Counted from the first letter of the stretch, positions 19,135-29,071 are shown. The stretch is DNA of 64,000 nt from Pseudomonas muyukensis (GCF_019139535.1 NZ_CP077073.1:4988501-5052500), one strand, 5' to 3'. Made by a program: numbers and translations. Notes: generated by a model from the sequence alone, not told the origin.

Positions 19135-19713
19135 ATGCGCTGGCTGCTCGCCCTCTTCTGCCTCAGTGTCGCCTCGGTGTCGCAAGCGGCCTTCACCGAG
19201 ACCATCATCCGCAAGACGCCTTCGGCGCAGCCGTCGCCGGTGCAGCCGTCGCCGGTGCAGCCGGCCGCCACTGCCGCGCCGCAGGAGCGCCTGATCGACA
19301 AGGTGCTGGTGATCAAGTCCGAGCGCCGCCTGCAACTGATCAGCCGTGGCGAGCCGCTCAAGACCTACCGCATCTCGCTGGGCAAGCAGCCCAAGGGCGC
19401 CAAGGACCGCGAGGGCGACAAGAAGACCCCTGAAGGCCTGTACTGGCTGGACTGGCGCAAGGTCAGCGACCGCTACAACCTGGCCATGCACATCTCCTAC
19501 CCGAACATCAGCGATGCGGCCAAGGCGCGCAGCGAGGGGGTCGCCGCCGGCAGCATGATCATGATCCATGGCACGCCGATCAACGAGGAGTACCCGGAAT
19601 GGTACTTCCACACCCTCGACTGGACCGAAGGCTGCATCGCCATGCGCAACGACGACATGCGCGAGGTCTGGAGCATGGTCAAGGACGGGACGATGATCGA
19701 GATTCGCCCCTGA
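19135..19713 (+). CDS. L,D-transpeptidase (YkuD domain), exported
   Basis: 192-residue protein with a signal peptide at about residues 1-18 (MRWLLALFCLSVASVSQA). A Pro-rich linker with a 15-bp tandem duplication (PSPVQ twice) follows, then a YkuD domain. Catalytic residues are visible as H145 in IHGTP and C167 in DWTEGCIAM; the latter form, without the Arg of SHGCIRM, is the pattern of the YafK/ErfK-like branch as I recall it. Likely acts in the periplasm on peptidoglycan 3-3 cross-links or lipoprotein attachment. Confidence 0.88.
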   Translation: MRWLLALFCLSVASVSQAAFTETIIRKTPSAQPSPVQPSPVQPAATAAPQERLIDKVLVIKSERRLQLISRGEPLKTYRISLGKQPKGAKDREGDKKTPEGLYWLDWRKVSDRYNLAMHISYPNISDAAKARSEGVAAGSMIMIHGTPINEEYPEWYFHTLDWTEGCIAMRNDDMREVWSMVKDGTMIEIRP

Positions 19714-20067
19714 GGCTCGAGCAAGCTGGCTGATCAGGCGCTTGGGCTTGCAACCGATGTCGATGCCCAGGCCAGACCCGATGAGCGGTACCAAGTGAGC
19801 GCAATTGCCACGGCACGGCAAGCCCCCCTGCCCTGCACACCAGGCGCGGGCAGCCACTGTGGGCCATCGGCCTCGCGACTGCCTGCCCAGGCGTAGACCC
19901 GTGGTTTCAACCCCTGAGCCGCCCCGGCAACTTGCCGAAACTTCCCACGCAAAACACTCCGCCTTAGTACAGGCCCCATGTGCATTTGACACATTCAAAC
20001 AGGTGATCGTTTTTTTAGAGTTCTCGCATGCCATTCGTAGCTTCCTACAGCATTTTGCGAGACCTCT
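19714..20067. other. 354-bp intergenic region before the TPS operon
   Basis: No convincing gene on either strand. The right end becomes AT-richer and contains TTGACA at 19986-19991, a good -35 hexamer, but only a T-rich stretch and no clear -10 at the expected distance. I infer that the tpsB-tpsA promoter lies here. A weak GAGA ribosome site is 8 bp before the tpsB ATG. Confidence 0.5.
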
Positions 20068-21741
20068 ATGCCATCACGGGATACAGCCCACAAAGCCTTC
20101 CTATGTGCCGTTTTCGCACTATGGCCCTTCACCGGCGCCCAGGCTGACCCCGCCAGCCAACAGTTGCGTGAACAACAGCAATTGCTGCGCCAACAGGAAC
20201 AGCTGCAACAACTGCAACGCTGGCAGCCCGTAACCACGCTCGAGCCCCCCGACGCCGGGCCTGGCGACCCGCGACCAGCGGCACACTGCTGGGCGATCAC
20301 CGATGTGCGCCTGACCGGCAACCACACACTTTCCCAGGATCAGTTGGCACCCACGCTGCGAACGCTGTCGCGGCCCTGCATGACGGTTGCCGACCTCGAA
20401 CGACTGCTCAGGGCAGTGACCCTGCGTTACGTGCAAGCGGGCTATCCGACCAGTCGGCCTTACCTCGCGCGCGCCCCCAGGGACCACGCCCCCCTCGATA
20501 TCGTCGTCATCGAAGGCTTCGTGGAAACCCTTGAGCTGGCCGCCGCCGACCTGCCGTTGTCGCTGTCCGGAGCCTTTGCCGGCATGCTCGGAAAAGCCCT
20601 GTACCTGCCCGATCTCGAGCAAGGGCTGGATCAGCTCAACCGGCTACGTGCCTACGAGCTGGGCATCGAACTGCTGCCTGGTGAGCAGCCAGGCGGCACC
20701 CGGGTGGTACTCACGCCTTATCGGGTCACCTCCCGCTGGCACCTCGACGCACGCCTGGACAACCACGGCAGCGCCCTGACCGGCCGCCACCGCCTGAGCC
20801 TTGGACTGGGCCTGGACAGCCCGCTGGGCCTGAATGACGAACTGCGCCTCTCGATACTCGCCAGCGGTGTCGCCACACCTGGCCAAAGCATGGGCGCCAG
20901 CCTGCACTACAGCCTTCCCCATGGCCCCTGGAGCTTTTCCCTGAACGCCAGCCAGATGCGCTACCGCGCGCCTGTACCACAGACTCGCCTCACCAGTTCA
21001 GGGCACAGCGAGGTCTTCGCTTTTGGCAGCGAACGCATGCTCTGGCGCAATCAGCACAGCCTGCTCAGCGCCAGTGCACGGCTCGAGCGAAAACAGCTGC
21101 TCAGCCGTATCGGGCAGGCTGTCATTGCCCAGCAAAGCCCGACCCTGACCAGCGTGGAGACCGGCCTCAACCTGCTCTGGCTCGAGCATGGGTTGTGGAA
21201 TTTCTACCTGGGGGTGAGTCGCGGTACAGACTGGCTCGGTGCTGACCGGCCAACGCCCGGCACCCGAACCCCACGTCCGGACTTCACCAAATACCGCGCC
21301 AATCTGCTGCACCTGCGCCAAGGCCCGGTGCATTTGCCCTGGCGCTGGCAGAGCGAGCTGACCCTGCAGCACAGCCGTGAGCTGCTGCCAGCCGTCGAGC
21401 AGTTGCAGCTCACCGCCCCTGCGAGCGTTCGTGGCTTTCGCCAACACAGCGTGGCCGGTGCCGATGCCGCCGTGTGGCGCAACACCCTGAGCCAACCGCT
21501 GGCGCGCCGCTGGTCCCTGCCCCTGGAGATTCGCCCGATGGTCGGGCTTGACCTGGGCTGGGCCCGCTTCGCCCGCGACAGCCCTTCGCAGCGCCTTGCC
21601 GGGGCCACAGCGGGCATCGAGCTGAGCCTGCCACAAAGTCGCCTGCGCCTGGATTACCAGCGTGCGCTCCATGCCAGCGATCTACCCCACAAGCGCCTCG
21701 AGGAAGGCTTCTGGGCCATGGAATGGACCCTCGCCATCTGA
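20068..21741 (+). CDS. TpsB outer-membrane transporter (ShlB/FhaC/HecB family)
   Basis: 557 residues. Exports the TpsA protein encoded next door across the outer membrane. A signal peptide ends near GAQA (about residue 26). A Gln-rich N-terminal helix follows (about 29-52), then two POTRA domains (to about residue 220) and a 16-strand barrel. The lid-loop motif VRGF, diagnostic for Omp85/TpsB transporters, is in PASVRGFRQHS at about residue 453. The C-terminus ends WAMEWTLAI with alternating hydrophobics. tpsA starts 31 bp later, so the pair forms an operon. Confidence 0.93.
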   Translation: MPSRDTAHKAFLCAVFALWPFTGAQADPASQQLREQQQLLRQQEQLQQLQRWQPVTTLEPPDAGPGDPRPAAHCWAITDVRLTGNHTLSQDQLAPTLRTLSRPCMTVADLERLLRAVTLRYVQAGYPTSRPYLARAPRDHAPLDIVVIEGFVETLELAAADLPLSLSGAFAGMLGKALYLPDLEQGLDQLNRLRAYELGIELLPGEQPGGTRVVLTPYRVTSRWHLDARLDNHGSALTGRHRLSLGLGLDSPLGLNDELRLSILASGVATPGQSMGASLHYSLPHGPWSFSLNASQMRYRAPVPQTRLTSSGHSEVFAFGSERMLWRNQHSLLSASARLERKQLLSRIGQAVIAQQSPTLTSVETGLNLLWLEHGLWNFYLGVSRGTDWLGADRPTPGTRTPRPDFTKYRANLLHLRQGPVHLPWRWQSELTLQHSRELLPAVEQLQLTAPASVRGFRQHSVAGADAAVWRNTLSQPLARRWSLPLEIRPMVGLDLGWARFARDSPSQRLAGATAGIELSLPQSRLRLDYQRALHASDLPHKRLEEGFWAMEWTLAI

Positions 21742-21772
21742 CACCGCCTCCCACATCGAAGAGACCTCTGCC

Positions 21773-24700
21773 ATGCCTCCAACCTTTTCCCTGCCGCCCG
21801 CTGCCAGGCCGGACACGCTGCGCAAGGCGATCCTTGTCGCCCTGTTGGGCACCACCCAGGCCCAGGCTGCCCTGCAAGCCACCGAAGGCGCCACTGGCAC
21901 GCCGTTCATCGACCATGGCCACGGCGTGCCAGTGATTCAGATTACCGCGCCCAATGGCCAGGGCCTTTCCCATAACCGGTTCACCGACTACAACGTCGGT
22001 GTGCAAGGCCTGGTGTTGAACAACGCCCTGGAAGCCGGGCAATCGCAGCTGGCCGGGCAACTGTCCGGCAACCCCCAGTTCCAGGGCACCGCAGCCACGA
22101 CCATCCTCAATGAAGTGGTGTCGCACAAGGCTTCGTTGATCGAAGGGCCTCAGGAAATCTTCGGCCAGCGTGCCGATTACCTGCTCGCCAACCCCAATGG
22201 CATCACCGTCAACGGCGGCCGCTTCATCAATACCGCCACCGCCAGCCTGGTGGTCGGCACCCCCGTCTTGCAAGACGACAAGCTGCACCATCTTTCCACC
22301 GAGCAGGCCACGGGCTCCCTGCAGATACAGGCACGCAACGCTATCGACAATGGCCTGCACAACCTCGACGGCGCCCTGCATCTGATCGCGCCGCGCCTGG
22401 ACAGCACAGGCCACCTCGCAGCGAAGGACGACCTGCAGATCGTCGTCGGGCGTAACCATGTCGACAGCAGCACGGCCCAAACCCTCCACACCGTCCAACC
22501 CGAGACGGCCCGTATCGATGCACAGCTGCTAGGCGCCATGAGCGCGGGACGCATTCACCTGAAGAGCACCACCCTGGGCGCAGGCGTACGCATGGCGCCG
22601 ACCTGGGTCACGTCGAACAGCGACATCACCCTCGACTCGGCAGGGGCACTGACGATCGCAGGCGAGCCTGATCGTCCCGTGTACCTGGATGCCCAGGACG
22701 GCGCATTGCGCCTTACCAGCACCGATGACCTGCAGCTGACATCCGTAGGCGGCCGGGCGCAGCACATCAGCATCGACTCGGGCCATAAGCTGAGCGTCGC
22801 AGGATCGGTTCTCGATCGCCGCCAAGCCCCTGGGCGCGACCACCCGCCAGCAGCTGTCGAGCCCCTCGAACGGTATCAGGTCAACCAACTCAGAAGCACC
22901 GGCGACATCAGCCTGAAATCCGTGGCTGACATGGAACTGACCGCAGCCCAGCTGTTGGCCGAGGGGACCTTGCGGCTGCAAAGCGAGGGGGCTGTGCAAA
23001 TCGTCGCGGGGCGCCACGACCAGCGCAGCGAAAGTCCGCTCGGCGAACAGCACCAGGTCCACACCCGGCAAACTGCCACAGGCAGCCGGTTGCTGAGCAA
23101 AAACATGGAGATCGAGGCGACGGACGCCCTCATCGTCCGTGGCAGCCTTCTCGATAGCCTCGAGGCGCTGACCGCCAAGGCCGAGACAGTGACGCTGGAG
23201 CATCAGCCGCTGCTTGAAGGCCCGGTGGGGGCGTTCGATACCCACCACGATGCCCCCTACACCTGGAGTTCCACCCCCAGCGCGGTTCGCGCCCGGAACC
23301 TGGCCATCCACGGCGGACAGATCAGAATCGCCGGGAGCCATTTGACCAGCTACGGCGACACCCACCTGGAAACCAGCACCGGACCGCTGCTGCTGGAAAG
23401 CGTTGCCACGCTCAGCAGGTCAAGCCAGTTCACCCCTGGCAAGACACTCTTCGGCAAGTCGATCGGTCATCAGACGACACAGACCACCCACACCCAGGCA
23501 CACCACAGCACGGTGCAGTCACAAGGCAGCCTGACACTGCAGAGCGCCGGCGAATTACGCGTACACGGCGCCGACCTCAAGGCCAACCGCGACCTGCGCT
23601 TGCAGGCCAACGGTGCGCTGACCCTCGACAGCAGCACATCGAGCCTCAAGAGCAGCCACTCGATCCTGGATCCGGGTTTCACCGCGGGCATCCGGCAGAC
23701 GCTGGACCCTCAGGATGGCAAGCCTGGCTCCCGTCAGTGGGAGCTGTATGCCGGTGTCGAGCGCCCCGAGCAGACCATTTCGAAAACCGAAATCACGCAG
23801 AACCCCAGCACCGTCGAGGGATCGACCGTGAGCCTGCACAGCGGCGTCCTGGTGCAGGCCAATGGCGCCAGGATCATCGCTGGCAACGGTGACCTTGACG
23901 TGAAAGGCCCGACCGTCTCACTGGGCGCCGCCTACCACGAGCGCGAGGGCGAGCTGCACCTGAGCAACCTGGGGACAGGCCTGGCACTGAGCGCAGGTGT
24001 GGAGCGCCTGGGAAATGCCTGGGAAGGCAGGCGCGAAAACCAAATGTCGCATGCCCGCCAGCGCACGGCGCTGGGCAGTGAACTGCTGGCCAGCGGCAAC
24101 ATCACCATTGCCAGCGACACACTGCTCACGCAGGCGAGCGCTATCAAGGCCGGCGCCGCACTGCAGATCGACACCGGCAACATCGCCAACCGCACCGCGC
24201 AAGAGGTCGTGGAACGCTCGAGCCTGATCGACAAATGGCGGGCCAGTATCGGTGCCAGCCTGGAGTATTTCGGCTTGACCAAGCCAGTGCTCGAGGTCAT
24301 CGACGGCAAGCCCGCCGATCGCTTCCAGCAGGCCTCCATCGAAGAGGCGCTGTCGCCTCCCTCCGTGGGCGTGGATGCCACCTGGCGCATGAAGAATCGC
24401 CTCGACTTCGAACGTGACACGCGGGCCAAGGCAAGCGAACTGAGCGGCGCGACGATCAAGGTCAACGCCGCGGTCATCGACGACCAGGGTACTGCCTGGC
24501 GCGCCAGCACCGGCACCCTCGACATCACGGCGCGACAGCACCACCAACTGGCCGCCAGGCACAGCAGCGAACGCAACGTGACTAACCTGGATGCCAGCGC
24601 CGACCTGCGCGTGGACACTGTGACCGGCAAAGATGTCGGTATACGCATCGCAGGCAAGGGCTCGGCCCTGGACAGCCTGAAATCGACCAGCACCGCCGTG

Positions 24701-26209
24701 GCCAGCAGCCTCGAAGGGCAAGCAGGCGTCGCACTCACGCTCGAGGGGGATGGCCTGTACGAAGGTAGCCGGATCGTCGCAACGGACGGCAAGGTGATGA
24801 TACGCAGCACGGGTAACCTCGCCTTCACAGCAGCCGCTGACAGCAGTGGCTCAAGCGACGCGGTACAGACCGGCAGCGGCCGCATCAAGCTCAGTAGCAA
24901 GCCAGGCGAACAGGGCGGCGAAGTACGCGGCTATCTGGACCTGAGCAAGAAGTACAACACCGCGACCACTGCCAAGGTGGCGCAGATCGATGCCAAGGAC
25001 GAAGTCCTGATCAACAGCCGTGGCGAACAGTCCCATCAGGGCACGCGCATCGACAGTGAACAAGCCATCAGCCTCTACAGTGGTGGACGCTTGGCCATCA
25101 CCGAGGCCCGCCATGCCCAGCAAGCCGACGGCAATCGCCACGACGGCGGATTCGAGCTGCTCGCCAAGCTCGGTGCGACGCAGGGAGGCGGGCTGGGCGG
25201 TCACCTTGGCCAAGGCAGCCTGGCTGAGAACGACAGCCAGGCTGTGGGGGCAATCTTGAACGGCGCCGGCAACCTGACCCTCAGCAGCCGTGCGCAAGAT
25301 GACCAGGCCCTGCACCTGCGCGGGCTGCAGGCTTCATCCGCGCACCTCGAGTTGCATGCGATCAATGGCGGCATGCTCATCGAAGCTTCGGACAACCGGG
25401 AGCTTCATGACAGCCTTGATGTCACTGGCGGGCTTGGCCTGCTGAGCACCACGGGCAAGACCGACACCCGCGGAGTCTTCGCCCGTGCCAAGGTCGAACT
25501 GGACCGGCGCGACAACCAGATGTGGAACGCCAGCACCTTGAAGGCCAACCGCATCGATCTGTTCAGCAACGGTGATACCCGCCTGGAAGGCGTCAGCCTG
25601 CACGCCGACTCCATCGACGCCAATGTAGGGGGCGACCTGCGCCTGGCCAGCCGCCAGGACGATGTCGATACGCTGGTGGTGAAAACCGACCTCGGCGCTA
25701 GCCATGAAAAGAACCCCCAAGGCTTCCTGACCGCAATCAATGCCCTCGGCGGGCGCTGGGGCAAGGATGCCAAGGAGCAGTTGGGCAACCTGCCACAGCA
25801 AGCCCTCCATGGCACCTTGATGATCGACGTGCAGCGGGAAGTACGCGACAACGTGGCGCACCAGGCCGTCATCGCGGCCAGCAACGGCATGAAGCTGAAC
25901 GTTGGCGGCAGCGTGCAACTGATAGGCGCCCGCCTGGAATCATCTGAAGGTGATGTCACACTTGGAACGAGCCCCCTATCCACAGAGACATTGGCAGGCA
26001 GCAACTTCCATCGGGCAGTGTCGGTCGACCTGACCAACCACTTGCCGGAACTGGCCCTGATGGTTGCCAGCAACGCTCAGGAACAGCCAGCGGCCAAAGG
26101 GCAAAGCCCGCTGGACCTGCTGCTGTTCAAGACCAGCGGCCATGACCGCGATGCTCAATGGTCGTCCCATGTCAAGGGCCAGACTGACACCCTGGCAGAC
26201 GCGATCTGA
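21773..26209 (+). CDS. TpsA filamentous haemagglutinin-like exoprotein
   Basis: 1478 residues. The hydrophobic LRKAILVALLGTTQAQA at about residues 16-32 fits an export signal. The TPS recognition domain follows, with HNRFTDYNVG near residue 71 and the conserved NPNGI at residue 140. The rest is a long run of beta-helix-type repeats rich in Gly, Ser and Asp. It is short for a CdiA-type protein. I see no VENN or other pretoxin boundary, no Cys-rich domain and no immunity gene directly after it. It ends about 140 bp before a terminator. Adhesin is the simplest reading; a toxin role is not supported. Confidence 0.88.
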   Translation: MPPTFSLPPAARPDTLRKAILVALLGTTQAQAALQATEGATGTPFIDHGHGVPVIQITAPNGQGLSHNRFTDYNVGVQGLVLNNALEAGQSQLAGQLSGNPQFQGTAATTILNEVVSHKASLIEGPQEIFGQRADYLLANPNGITVNGGRFINTATASLVVGTPVLQDDKLHHLSTEQATGSLQIQARNAIDNGLHNLDGALHLIAPRLDSTGHLAAKDDLQIVVGRNHVDSSTAQTLHTVQPETARIDAQLLGAMSAGRIHLKSTTLGAGVRMAPTWVTSNSDITLDSAGALTIAGEPDRPVYLDAQDGALRLTSTDDLQLTSVGGRAQHISIDSGHKLSVAGSVLDRRQAPGRDHPPAAVEPLERYQVNQLRSTGDISLKSVADMELTAAQLLAEGTLRLQSEGAVQIVAGRHDQRSESPLGEQHQVHTRQTATGSRLLSKNMEIEATDALIVRGSLLDSLEALTAKAETVTLEHQPLLEGPVGAFDTHHDAPYTWSSTPSAVRARNLAIHGGQIRIAGSHLTSYGDTHLETSTGPLLLESVATLSRSSQFTPGKTLFGKSIGHQTTQTTHTQAHHSTVQSQGSLTLQSAGELRVHGADLKANRDLRLQANGALTLDSSTSSLKSSHSILDPGFTAGIRQTLDPQDGKPGSRQWELYAGVERPEQTISKTEITQNPSTVEGSTVSLHSGVLVQANGARIIAGNGDLDVKGPTVSLGAAYHEREGELHLSNLGTGLALSAGVERLGNAWEGRRENQMSHARQRTALGSELLASGNITIASDTLLTQASAIKAGAALQIDTGNIANRTAQEVVERSSLIDKWRASIGASLEYFGLTKPVLEVIDGKPADRFQQASIEEALSPPSVGVDATWRMKNRLDFERDTRAKASELSGATIKVNAAVIDDQGTAWRASTGTLDITARQHHQLAARHSSERNVTNLDASADLRVDTVTGKDVGIRIAGKGSALDSLKSTSTAVASSLEGQAGVALTLEGDGLYEGSRIVATDGKVMIRSTGNLAFTAAADSSGSSDAVQTGSGRIKLSSKPGEQGGEVRGYLDLSKKYNTATTAKVAQIDAKDEVLINSRGEQSHQGTRIDSEQAISLYSGGRLAITEARHAQQADGNRHDGGFELLAKLGATQGGGLGGHLGQGSLAENDSQAVGAILNGAGNLTLSSRAQDDQALHLRGLQASSAHLELHAINGGMLIEASDNRELHDSLDVTGGLGLLSTTGKTDTRGVFARAKVELDRRDNQMWNASTLKANRIDLFSNGDTRLEGVSLHADSIDANVGGDLRLASRQDDVDTLVVKTDLGASHEKNPQGFLTAINALGGRWGKDAKEQLGNLPQQALHGTLMIDVQREVRDNVAHQAVIAASNGMKLNVGGSVQLIGARLESSEGDVTLGTSPLSTETLAGSNFHRAVSVDLTNHLPELALMVASNAQEQPAAKGQSPLDLLLFKTSGHDRDAQWSSHVKGQTDTLADAI

Positions 26210-26345
26210 GATCGAATGCGCACAAGGGCGGATGATGCCGGACCATCAACTGGCGGTCCCGCGTCCCAACCGGTCTTGCTGAACCGGCCATTGCCCAGCA
26301 CAGAGCACAGGCGTCGGTGCTCAACCCGCCATCAACCCCAAGCCC

Positions 26346-26383
26346 GCAAAGGCCTGTCCTGCTCACGCATGACAGGCCTTTGC
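26346..26383 (+). terminator. Hairpin terminator after tpsA
   Basis: A perfect 13-bp inverted repeat (GCAAAGGCCTGTC / GACAGGCCTTTGC) with a 12-nt loop, followed by TTGCT. It lacks a full T tract, so it may be a transcript-end stabiliser rather than a strong terminator. Confidence 0.65.
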
Positions 26384-26428
26384 TTGCTATGCCTGCAAAC
26401 GTCTCGCTACCCAGCGCCTTGCTGTTCC

Positions 26429-26586
26429 AAGGCTCTGTATGAAAAGCCTTGATACTCGGTGATGCTGCGTTGAAACAGCCTCGGAATGCTCATTTACAAC
26501 CCGTAGAGTCGTGCACGACTCCGACCGTTCTTCGGCTGTTTTCGCCTTGCCTGACCTTCGTCTCAAGACTTATCGTACAGCCCCTA
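26429..26586. mobile_element. MITE-like element, copy 2
   Basis: About 158 bp. The left end GGCTCTGTATGAAAAGCCTT and the interior GGCTGTTTTCGCCTTGCCTG ... CCTTCGTCTCAAGACTTAT match copy 1 at 16913-17056. The right end (reverse complement GGGGCTGTACGATAAG) is more diverged. The middle carries extra bases including ACTC-rich inverted motifs around 26507-26523. No transposase. Confidence 0.72.
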
Positions 26587-26601
26587 ACATCGGGGCATCG
26601 A

Positions 26602-27703
26602 CTAGTGGGGTTTGCCTGGCACAGAGGCAAGGAAATCATCCAACTGCCTCTTGTTGCGGGCAGTTTCCTCCCGCTCGGCTTGCGATACCCAGCGGTATTG
26701 AAGCGGGGTCACGGGGAGCGCGGCTCCCGACGGCAAATCGAAGCGCCTGAGCCAGGCGTTGCTCAAAAACTGATTCATCCGCACCTCCCCTGCAATGGAG
26801 CCATAGTGCAACGCCCCCAGATCCGCTACTCGCAGGCACTTGATAGTCTCGTTGACTCTCACATATGTGCTCAGGTCGCTCATCGACTCCGACTTTCCAC
26901 AGCACCGGCCAATCGCCAGCCCGAATCAGCGTGCCTGAAGGCAATGCGTGGACGCCAATTCTTGTATCATTCAACGCCTTCGACAGCTCGTCATGTGTGC
27001 CTAACTTGCGCACCCACGCGCCATTGAGATAGCTATACCAATTCAAATTGCTATAGCCCGCCCGCCAGCCTGGATGCCCCCGAGGTCGAACGATATCCAG
27101 CCCTTGATAAGCGTTCGCTACCTCGAACTCGATATGCTGAAAGTCCTCCCACTGGTAGGTATGTTGTACGCCCAGGCCAGCCGCCGCATGCAAGGGTTCA
27201 AGCAAACGGCACATTTCATTGAGCAACTCATCAAATCGCGCCTTTCTTCCCTCAAGGATTTCCTCTACAGGCAGATAAAATCGCAAGGTCGTCAGGCTAC
27301 CGTGGATGTCCTCCATCCAACCTGCAGGCGAATAGCCATCGATCATGTAGTCCGGTACTGTTGCAAAACCCTCCGCAGAGGCCCAGCGAAAGGCAAGCGG
27401 CTCAGCGAATCCATCTCCCGCCAAGTAGGCCGGCGTCACCTTCGCGTTTTGTGCTGAATAGTCATGCACCTGCAGGTCATCGGCACCTATGTATCCCCAC
27501 TTCAGATGCGCACCGTGGTGACGGCAAAAAATATCCACGGCCTGGACAATCCGCTGCCGCCCTTCAGGCGTATAGGCTTTTGTGATGTGAAAGGCAGCCA
27601 CGAGCCCCACATTGATAACGACGGCCTCTTCGTCCAATTCGTCGTAATAAACGAAGTCCTCACGCCAGCGCTCAAATGCATCAACAAATAATTTTTCATT
27701 CAT
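26602..27703 (-). pseudogene. DUF3396-like (type VI immunity family) gene, frameshifted
   Basis: Reads MNEKLFVDAFERWREDF and continues in a single frame to about GDWPVLWKVGVD (near 26885), resembling DUF3396 proteins, which are found beside VgrG and T6SS effectors as presumed immunity proteins. From about 26883 the family-like C-terminus (STYVRVNETIKCLRVADLG ... NAWLRRFD) is in the next frame and runs to 26602. A single-base indel near 26885 would explain this. The uninterrupted first frame continues to 26636 as unrelated sequence. It follows the vgrG remnant with overlap at ATGAATGA. Confidence 0.7.
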
Positions 27704-28252
27704 CAATGTTCACCGTTGCATTCTCCCAGAGGACATATGACGTTGCAGAATCCGACAGTTGATAGTCGCGCCAATCCGTTGTTCCACGCGCGTCGTTCCG
27801 GGTTCCTGTATCAGGTGCTGTAGCGAACGCAGGTGCGGGTGAACACTTCCTGTTGTCCCAGTTCATCTTCAAAACGGAGCTCATTGAAACCCTCCCCTTG
27901 TGAGTCTGGCTTTTGATGGTCATGCGGGTTTTGTGATCTGGCAGGTCATACGGCGGTAGCTGGTCGCCACAATAGGTACGCCCGATAATCATCGGCTGAA
28001 CGTACTGATCAGGCCATGCACATGACGCAAGGGACGTTCACCGGCATAAATGGTGAACAGCGCTGGCTGATCGAGCAGAAGACTAAAATCGACGTCGTCT
28101 TCAAAGCTCATCAACTGCAGGTTCAACGTGAACGGTGCGCTGATCGCTTCATCCAGGCTGAATGAGACCACTTCAAACTCAACCGCCCCAGCCAAAGGCT
28201 GAAAACTGAAACGTAGATCTGACTGTCTGTACATTAGCCGTTCTTCCTGCAT
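27696..28252 (-). pseudogene. vgrG: Decayed vgrG (T6SS spike) remnant
   Basis: Two adjoining fragments. 27989-28252 encodes a typical VgrG N-terminus (RFSFQPLAGAVEFEVVSFSL ... ISAPFTLNLQLMS) and stops after HVHGLISTF. The next fragment, in another frame, encodes an internal VgrG stretch (PPYDLPDHKTRMTIKSQTHKG), after which the expected GFNELRFED continuation is visible only in a shifted frame. Several hundred residues between the fragments are missing. The fragment order and the downstream DUF3396 gene suggest a former T6SS vgrG-effector-immunity island. Confidence 0.75.
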
Positions 28253-28423
28253 CGATCCGAAGAAGACGAGGCATCACAGACTAAGCAGGCAAAAGGCTTT
28301 TTTAAACAAACCAATCGGCTATTAATTGGCCCCAATCGCATGAAAACTCTTACAGCTCAGCAACAGTGCCAGCCCTTTCGAATTAATGGGTTCGAATAAA
28401 TCGATAACGCCTTCGAGCACGAC

Positions 28424-29071
28424 TCACCAACGCACCTCCCGCTGCCCCCGCAAGGCGTCCCCACCCAGCCACTGCACACTGCGCAACACCGGCGTCAGCG
28501 CCGCGTCAGGCTGCACCTCGATGTTCAAGCGCGCCCGCCGCGCCAGCAGGTCGGCATCCAGCGCCAGCACATGCTGCCCGGCTAGCCCCAGGTTGCCTGT
28601 CAATCGCCAGCCGCCCTGGCAGGTCATTTCGATCGCGCCTTGGCCCAGGCCCAGCGACCAGGGCTCGGCCAGGGCCAGGTCATTCACCGTGATACGCCCG
28701 CTCGCCGCCTGGCACTCCCGCCCCGCGCCCTGTACCTGCAACGCCCCTTGCCAGTGCCCGGCCAGACGATAGCCCTGCGTCGTGCTGGCTTGCCCACCCA
28801 GCGTCGCAAGGCCACCCTGCCAGCGCCAGGGCCAGCCGCTGACACGCGCCTGCCATCCCTGCCCCTGGAAGCTGAACGCGACATGCGCCTGCATGCGCCA
28901 GGGCTGCAGTTCCCAGCTCAGTGGTCCGACCGCTCCCCACTGGGTCGCCTGCCCCTGCCACAGGCTGCCGACCACGCCTTGCGCCGGCAGCCCCAGCCAA
29001 CTGGCCGGCAGCTCGGCCAGCACAGCCAGGCAGAACACCAGGCACAGCCAAGCCGCGCCGCGCCGGGTCAT
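28424..29071 (-). CDS. gspN: Type II secretion protein GspN
   Basis: 215-residue inner-membrane protein with one N-terminal membrane segment (GAAWLCLVFCLAVLAELPASWL) and a periplasmic region poor in recognisable motifs. Its family assignment rests on size, topology (VGSLWQGQATQ near the start of the periplasmic part is GspN-like) and position as last gene of the gsp cluster, overlapping gspM by 4 bp (ATGA). Confidence 0.8.
   Translation of the reverse strand: MTRRGAAWLCLVFCLAVLAELPASWLGLPAQGVVGSLWQGQATQWGAVGPLSWELQPWRMQAHVAFSFQGQGWQARVSGWPWRWQGGLATLGGQASTTQGYRLAGHWQGALQVQGAGRECQAASGRITVNDLALAEPWSLGLGQGAIEMTCQGGWRLTGNLGLAGQHVLALDADLLARRARLNIEVQPDAALTPVLRSVQWLGGDALRGQREVRW

Larger units (their letters stand above)
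26210..26601. other. Gap with terminator and MITE copy 2, no gene
   Basis: The 392 bp between tpsA and the convergent DUF3396-like gene hold a hairpin at 26346-26383 and the element at 26429-26586, described separately. Short ORFs across it show no recognisable protein. Confidence 0.7.

Noticed and set aside
19228..19268. Tandem repeat in the L,D-transpeptidase gene as a phase-variation tract
   Set aside because: The 15-bp unit occurs only about twice and is a multiple of three, so slippage would not shift the frame. It encodes a Pro-rich linker.
25900..26209. Contact-dependent toxin domain at the end of TpsA
   Set aside because: No VENN motif, no change in composition at a boundary, no nuclease or pore motif, and no immunity-sized gene directly downstream on the same strand.
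28336..28365. Possible sigma-54 promoter (TGGCAC and TTGC) upstream of the vgrG remnant
   Set aside because: The two elements are only 2 bp apart instead of the required 5, so the -24/-12 geometry is wrong.
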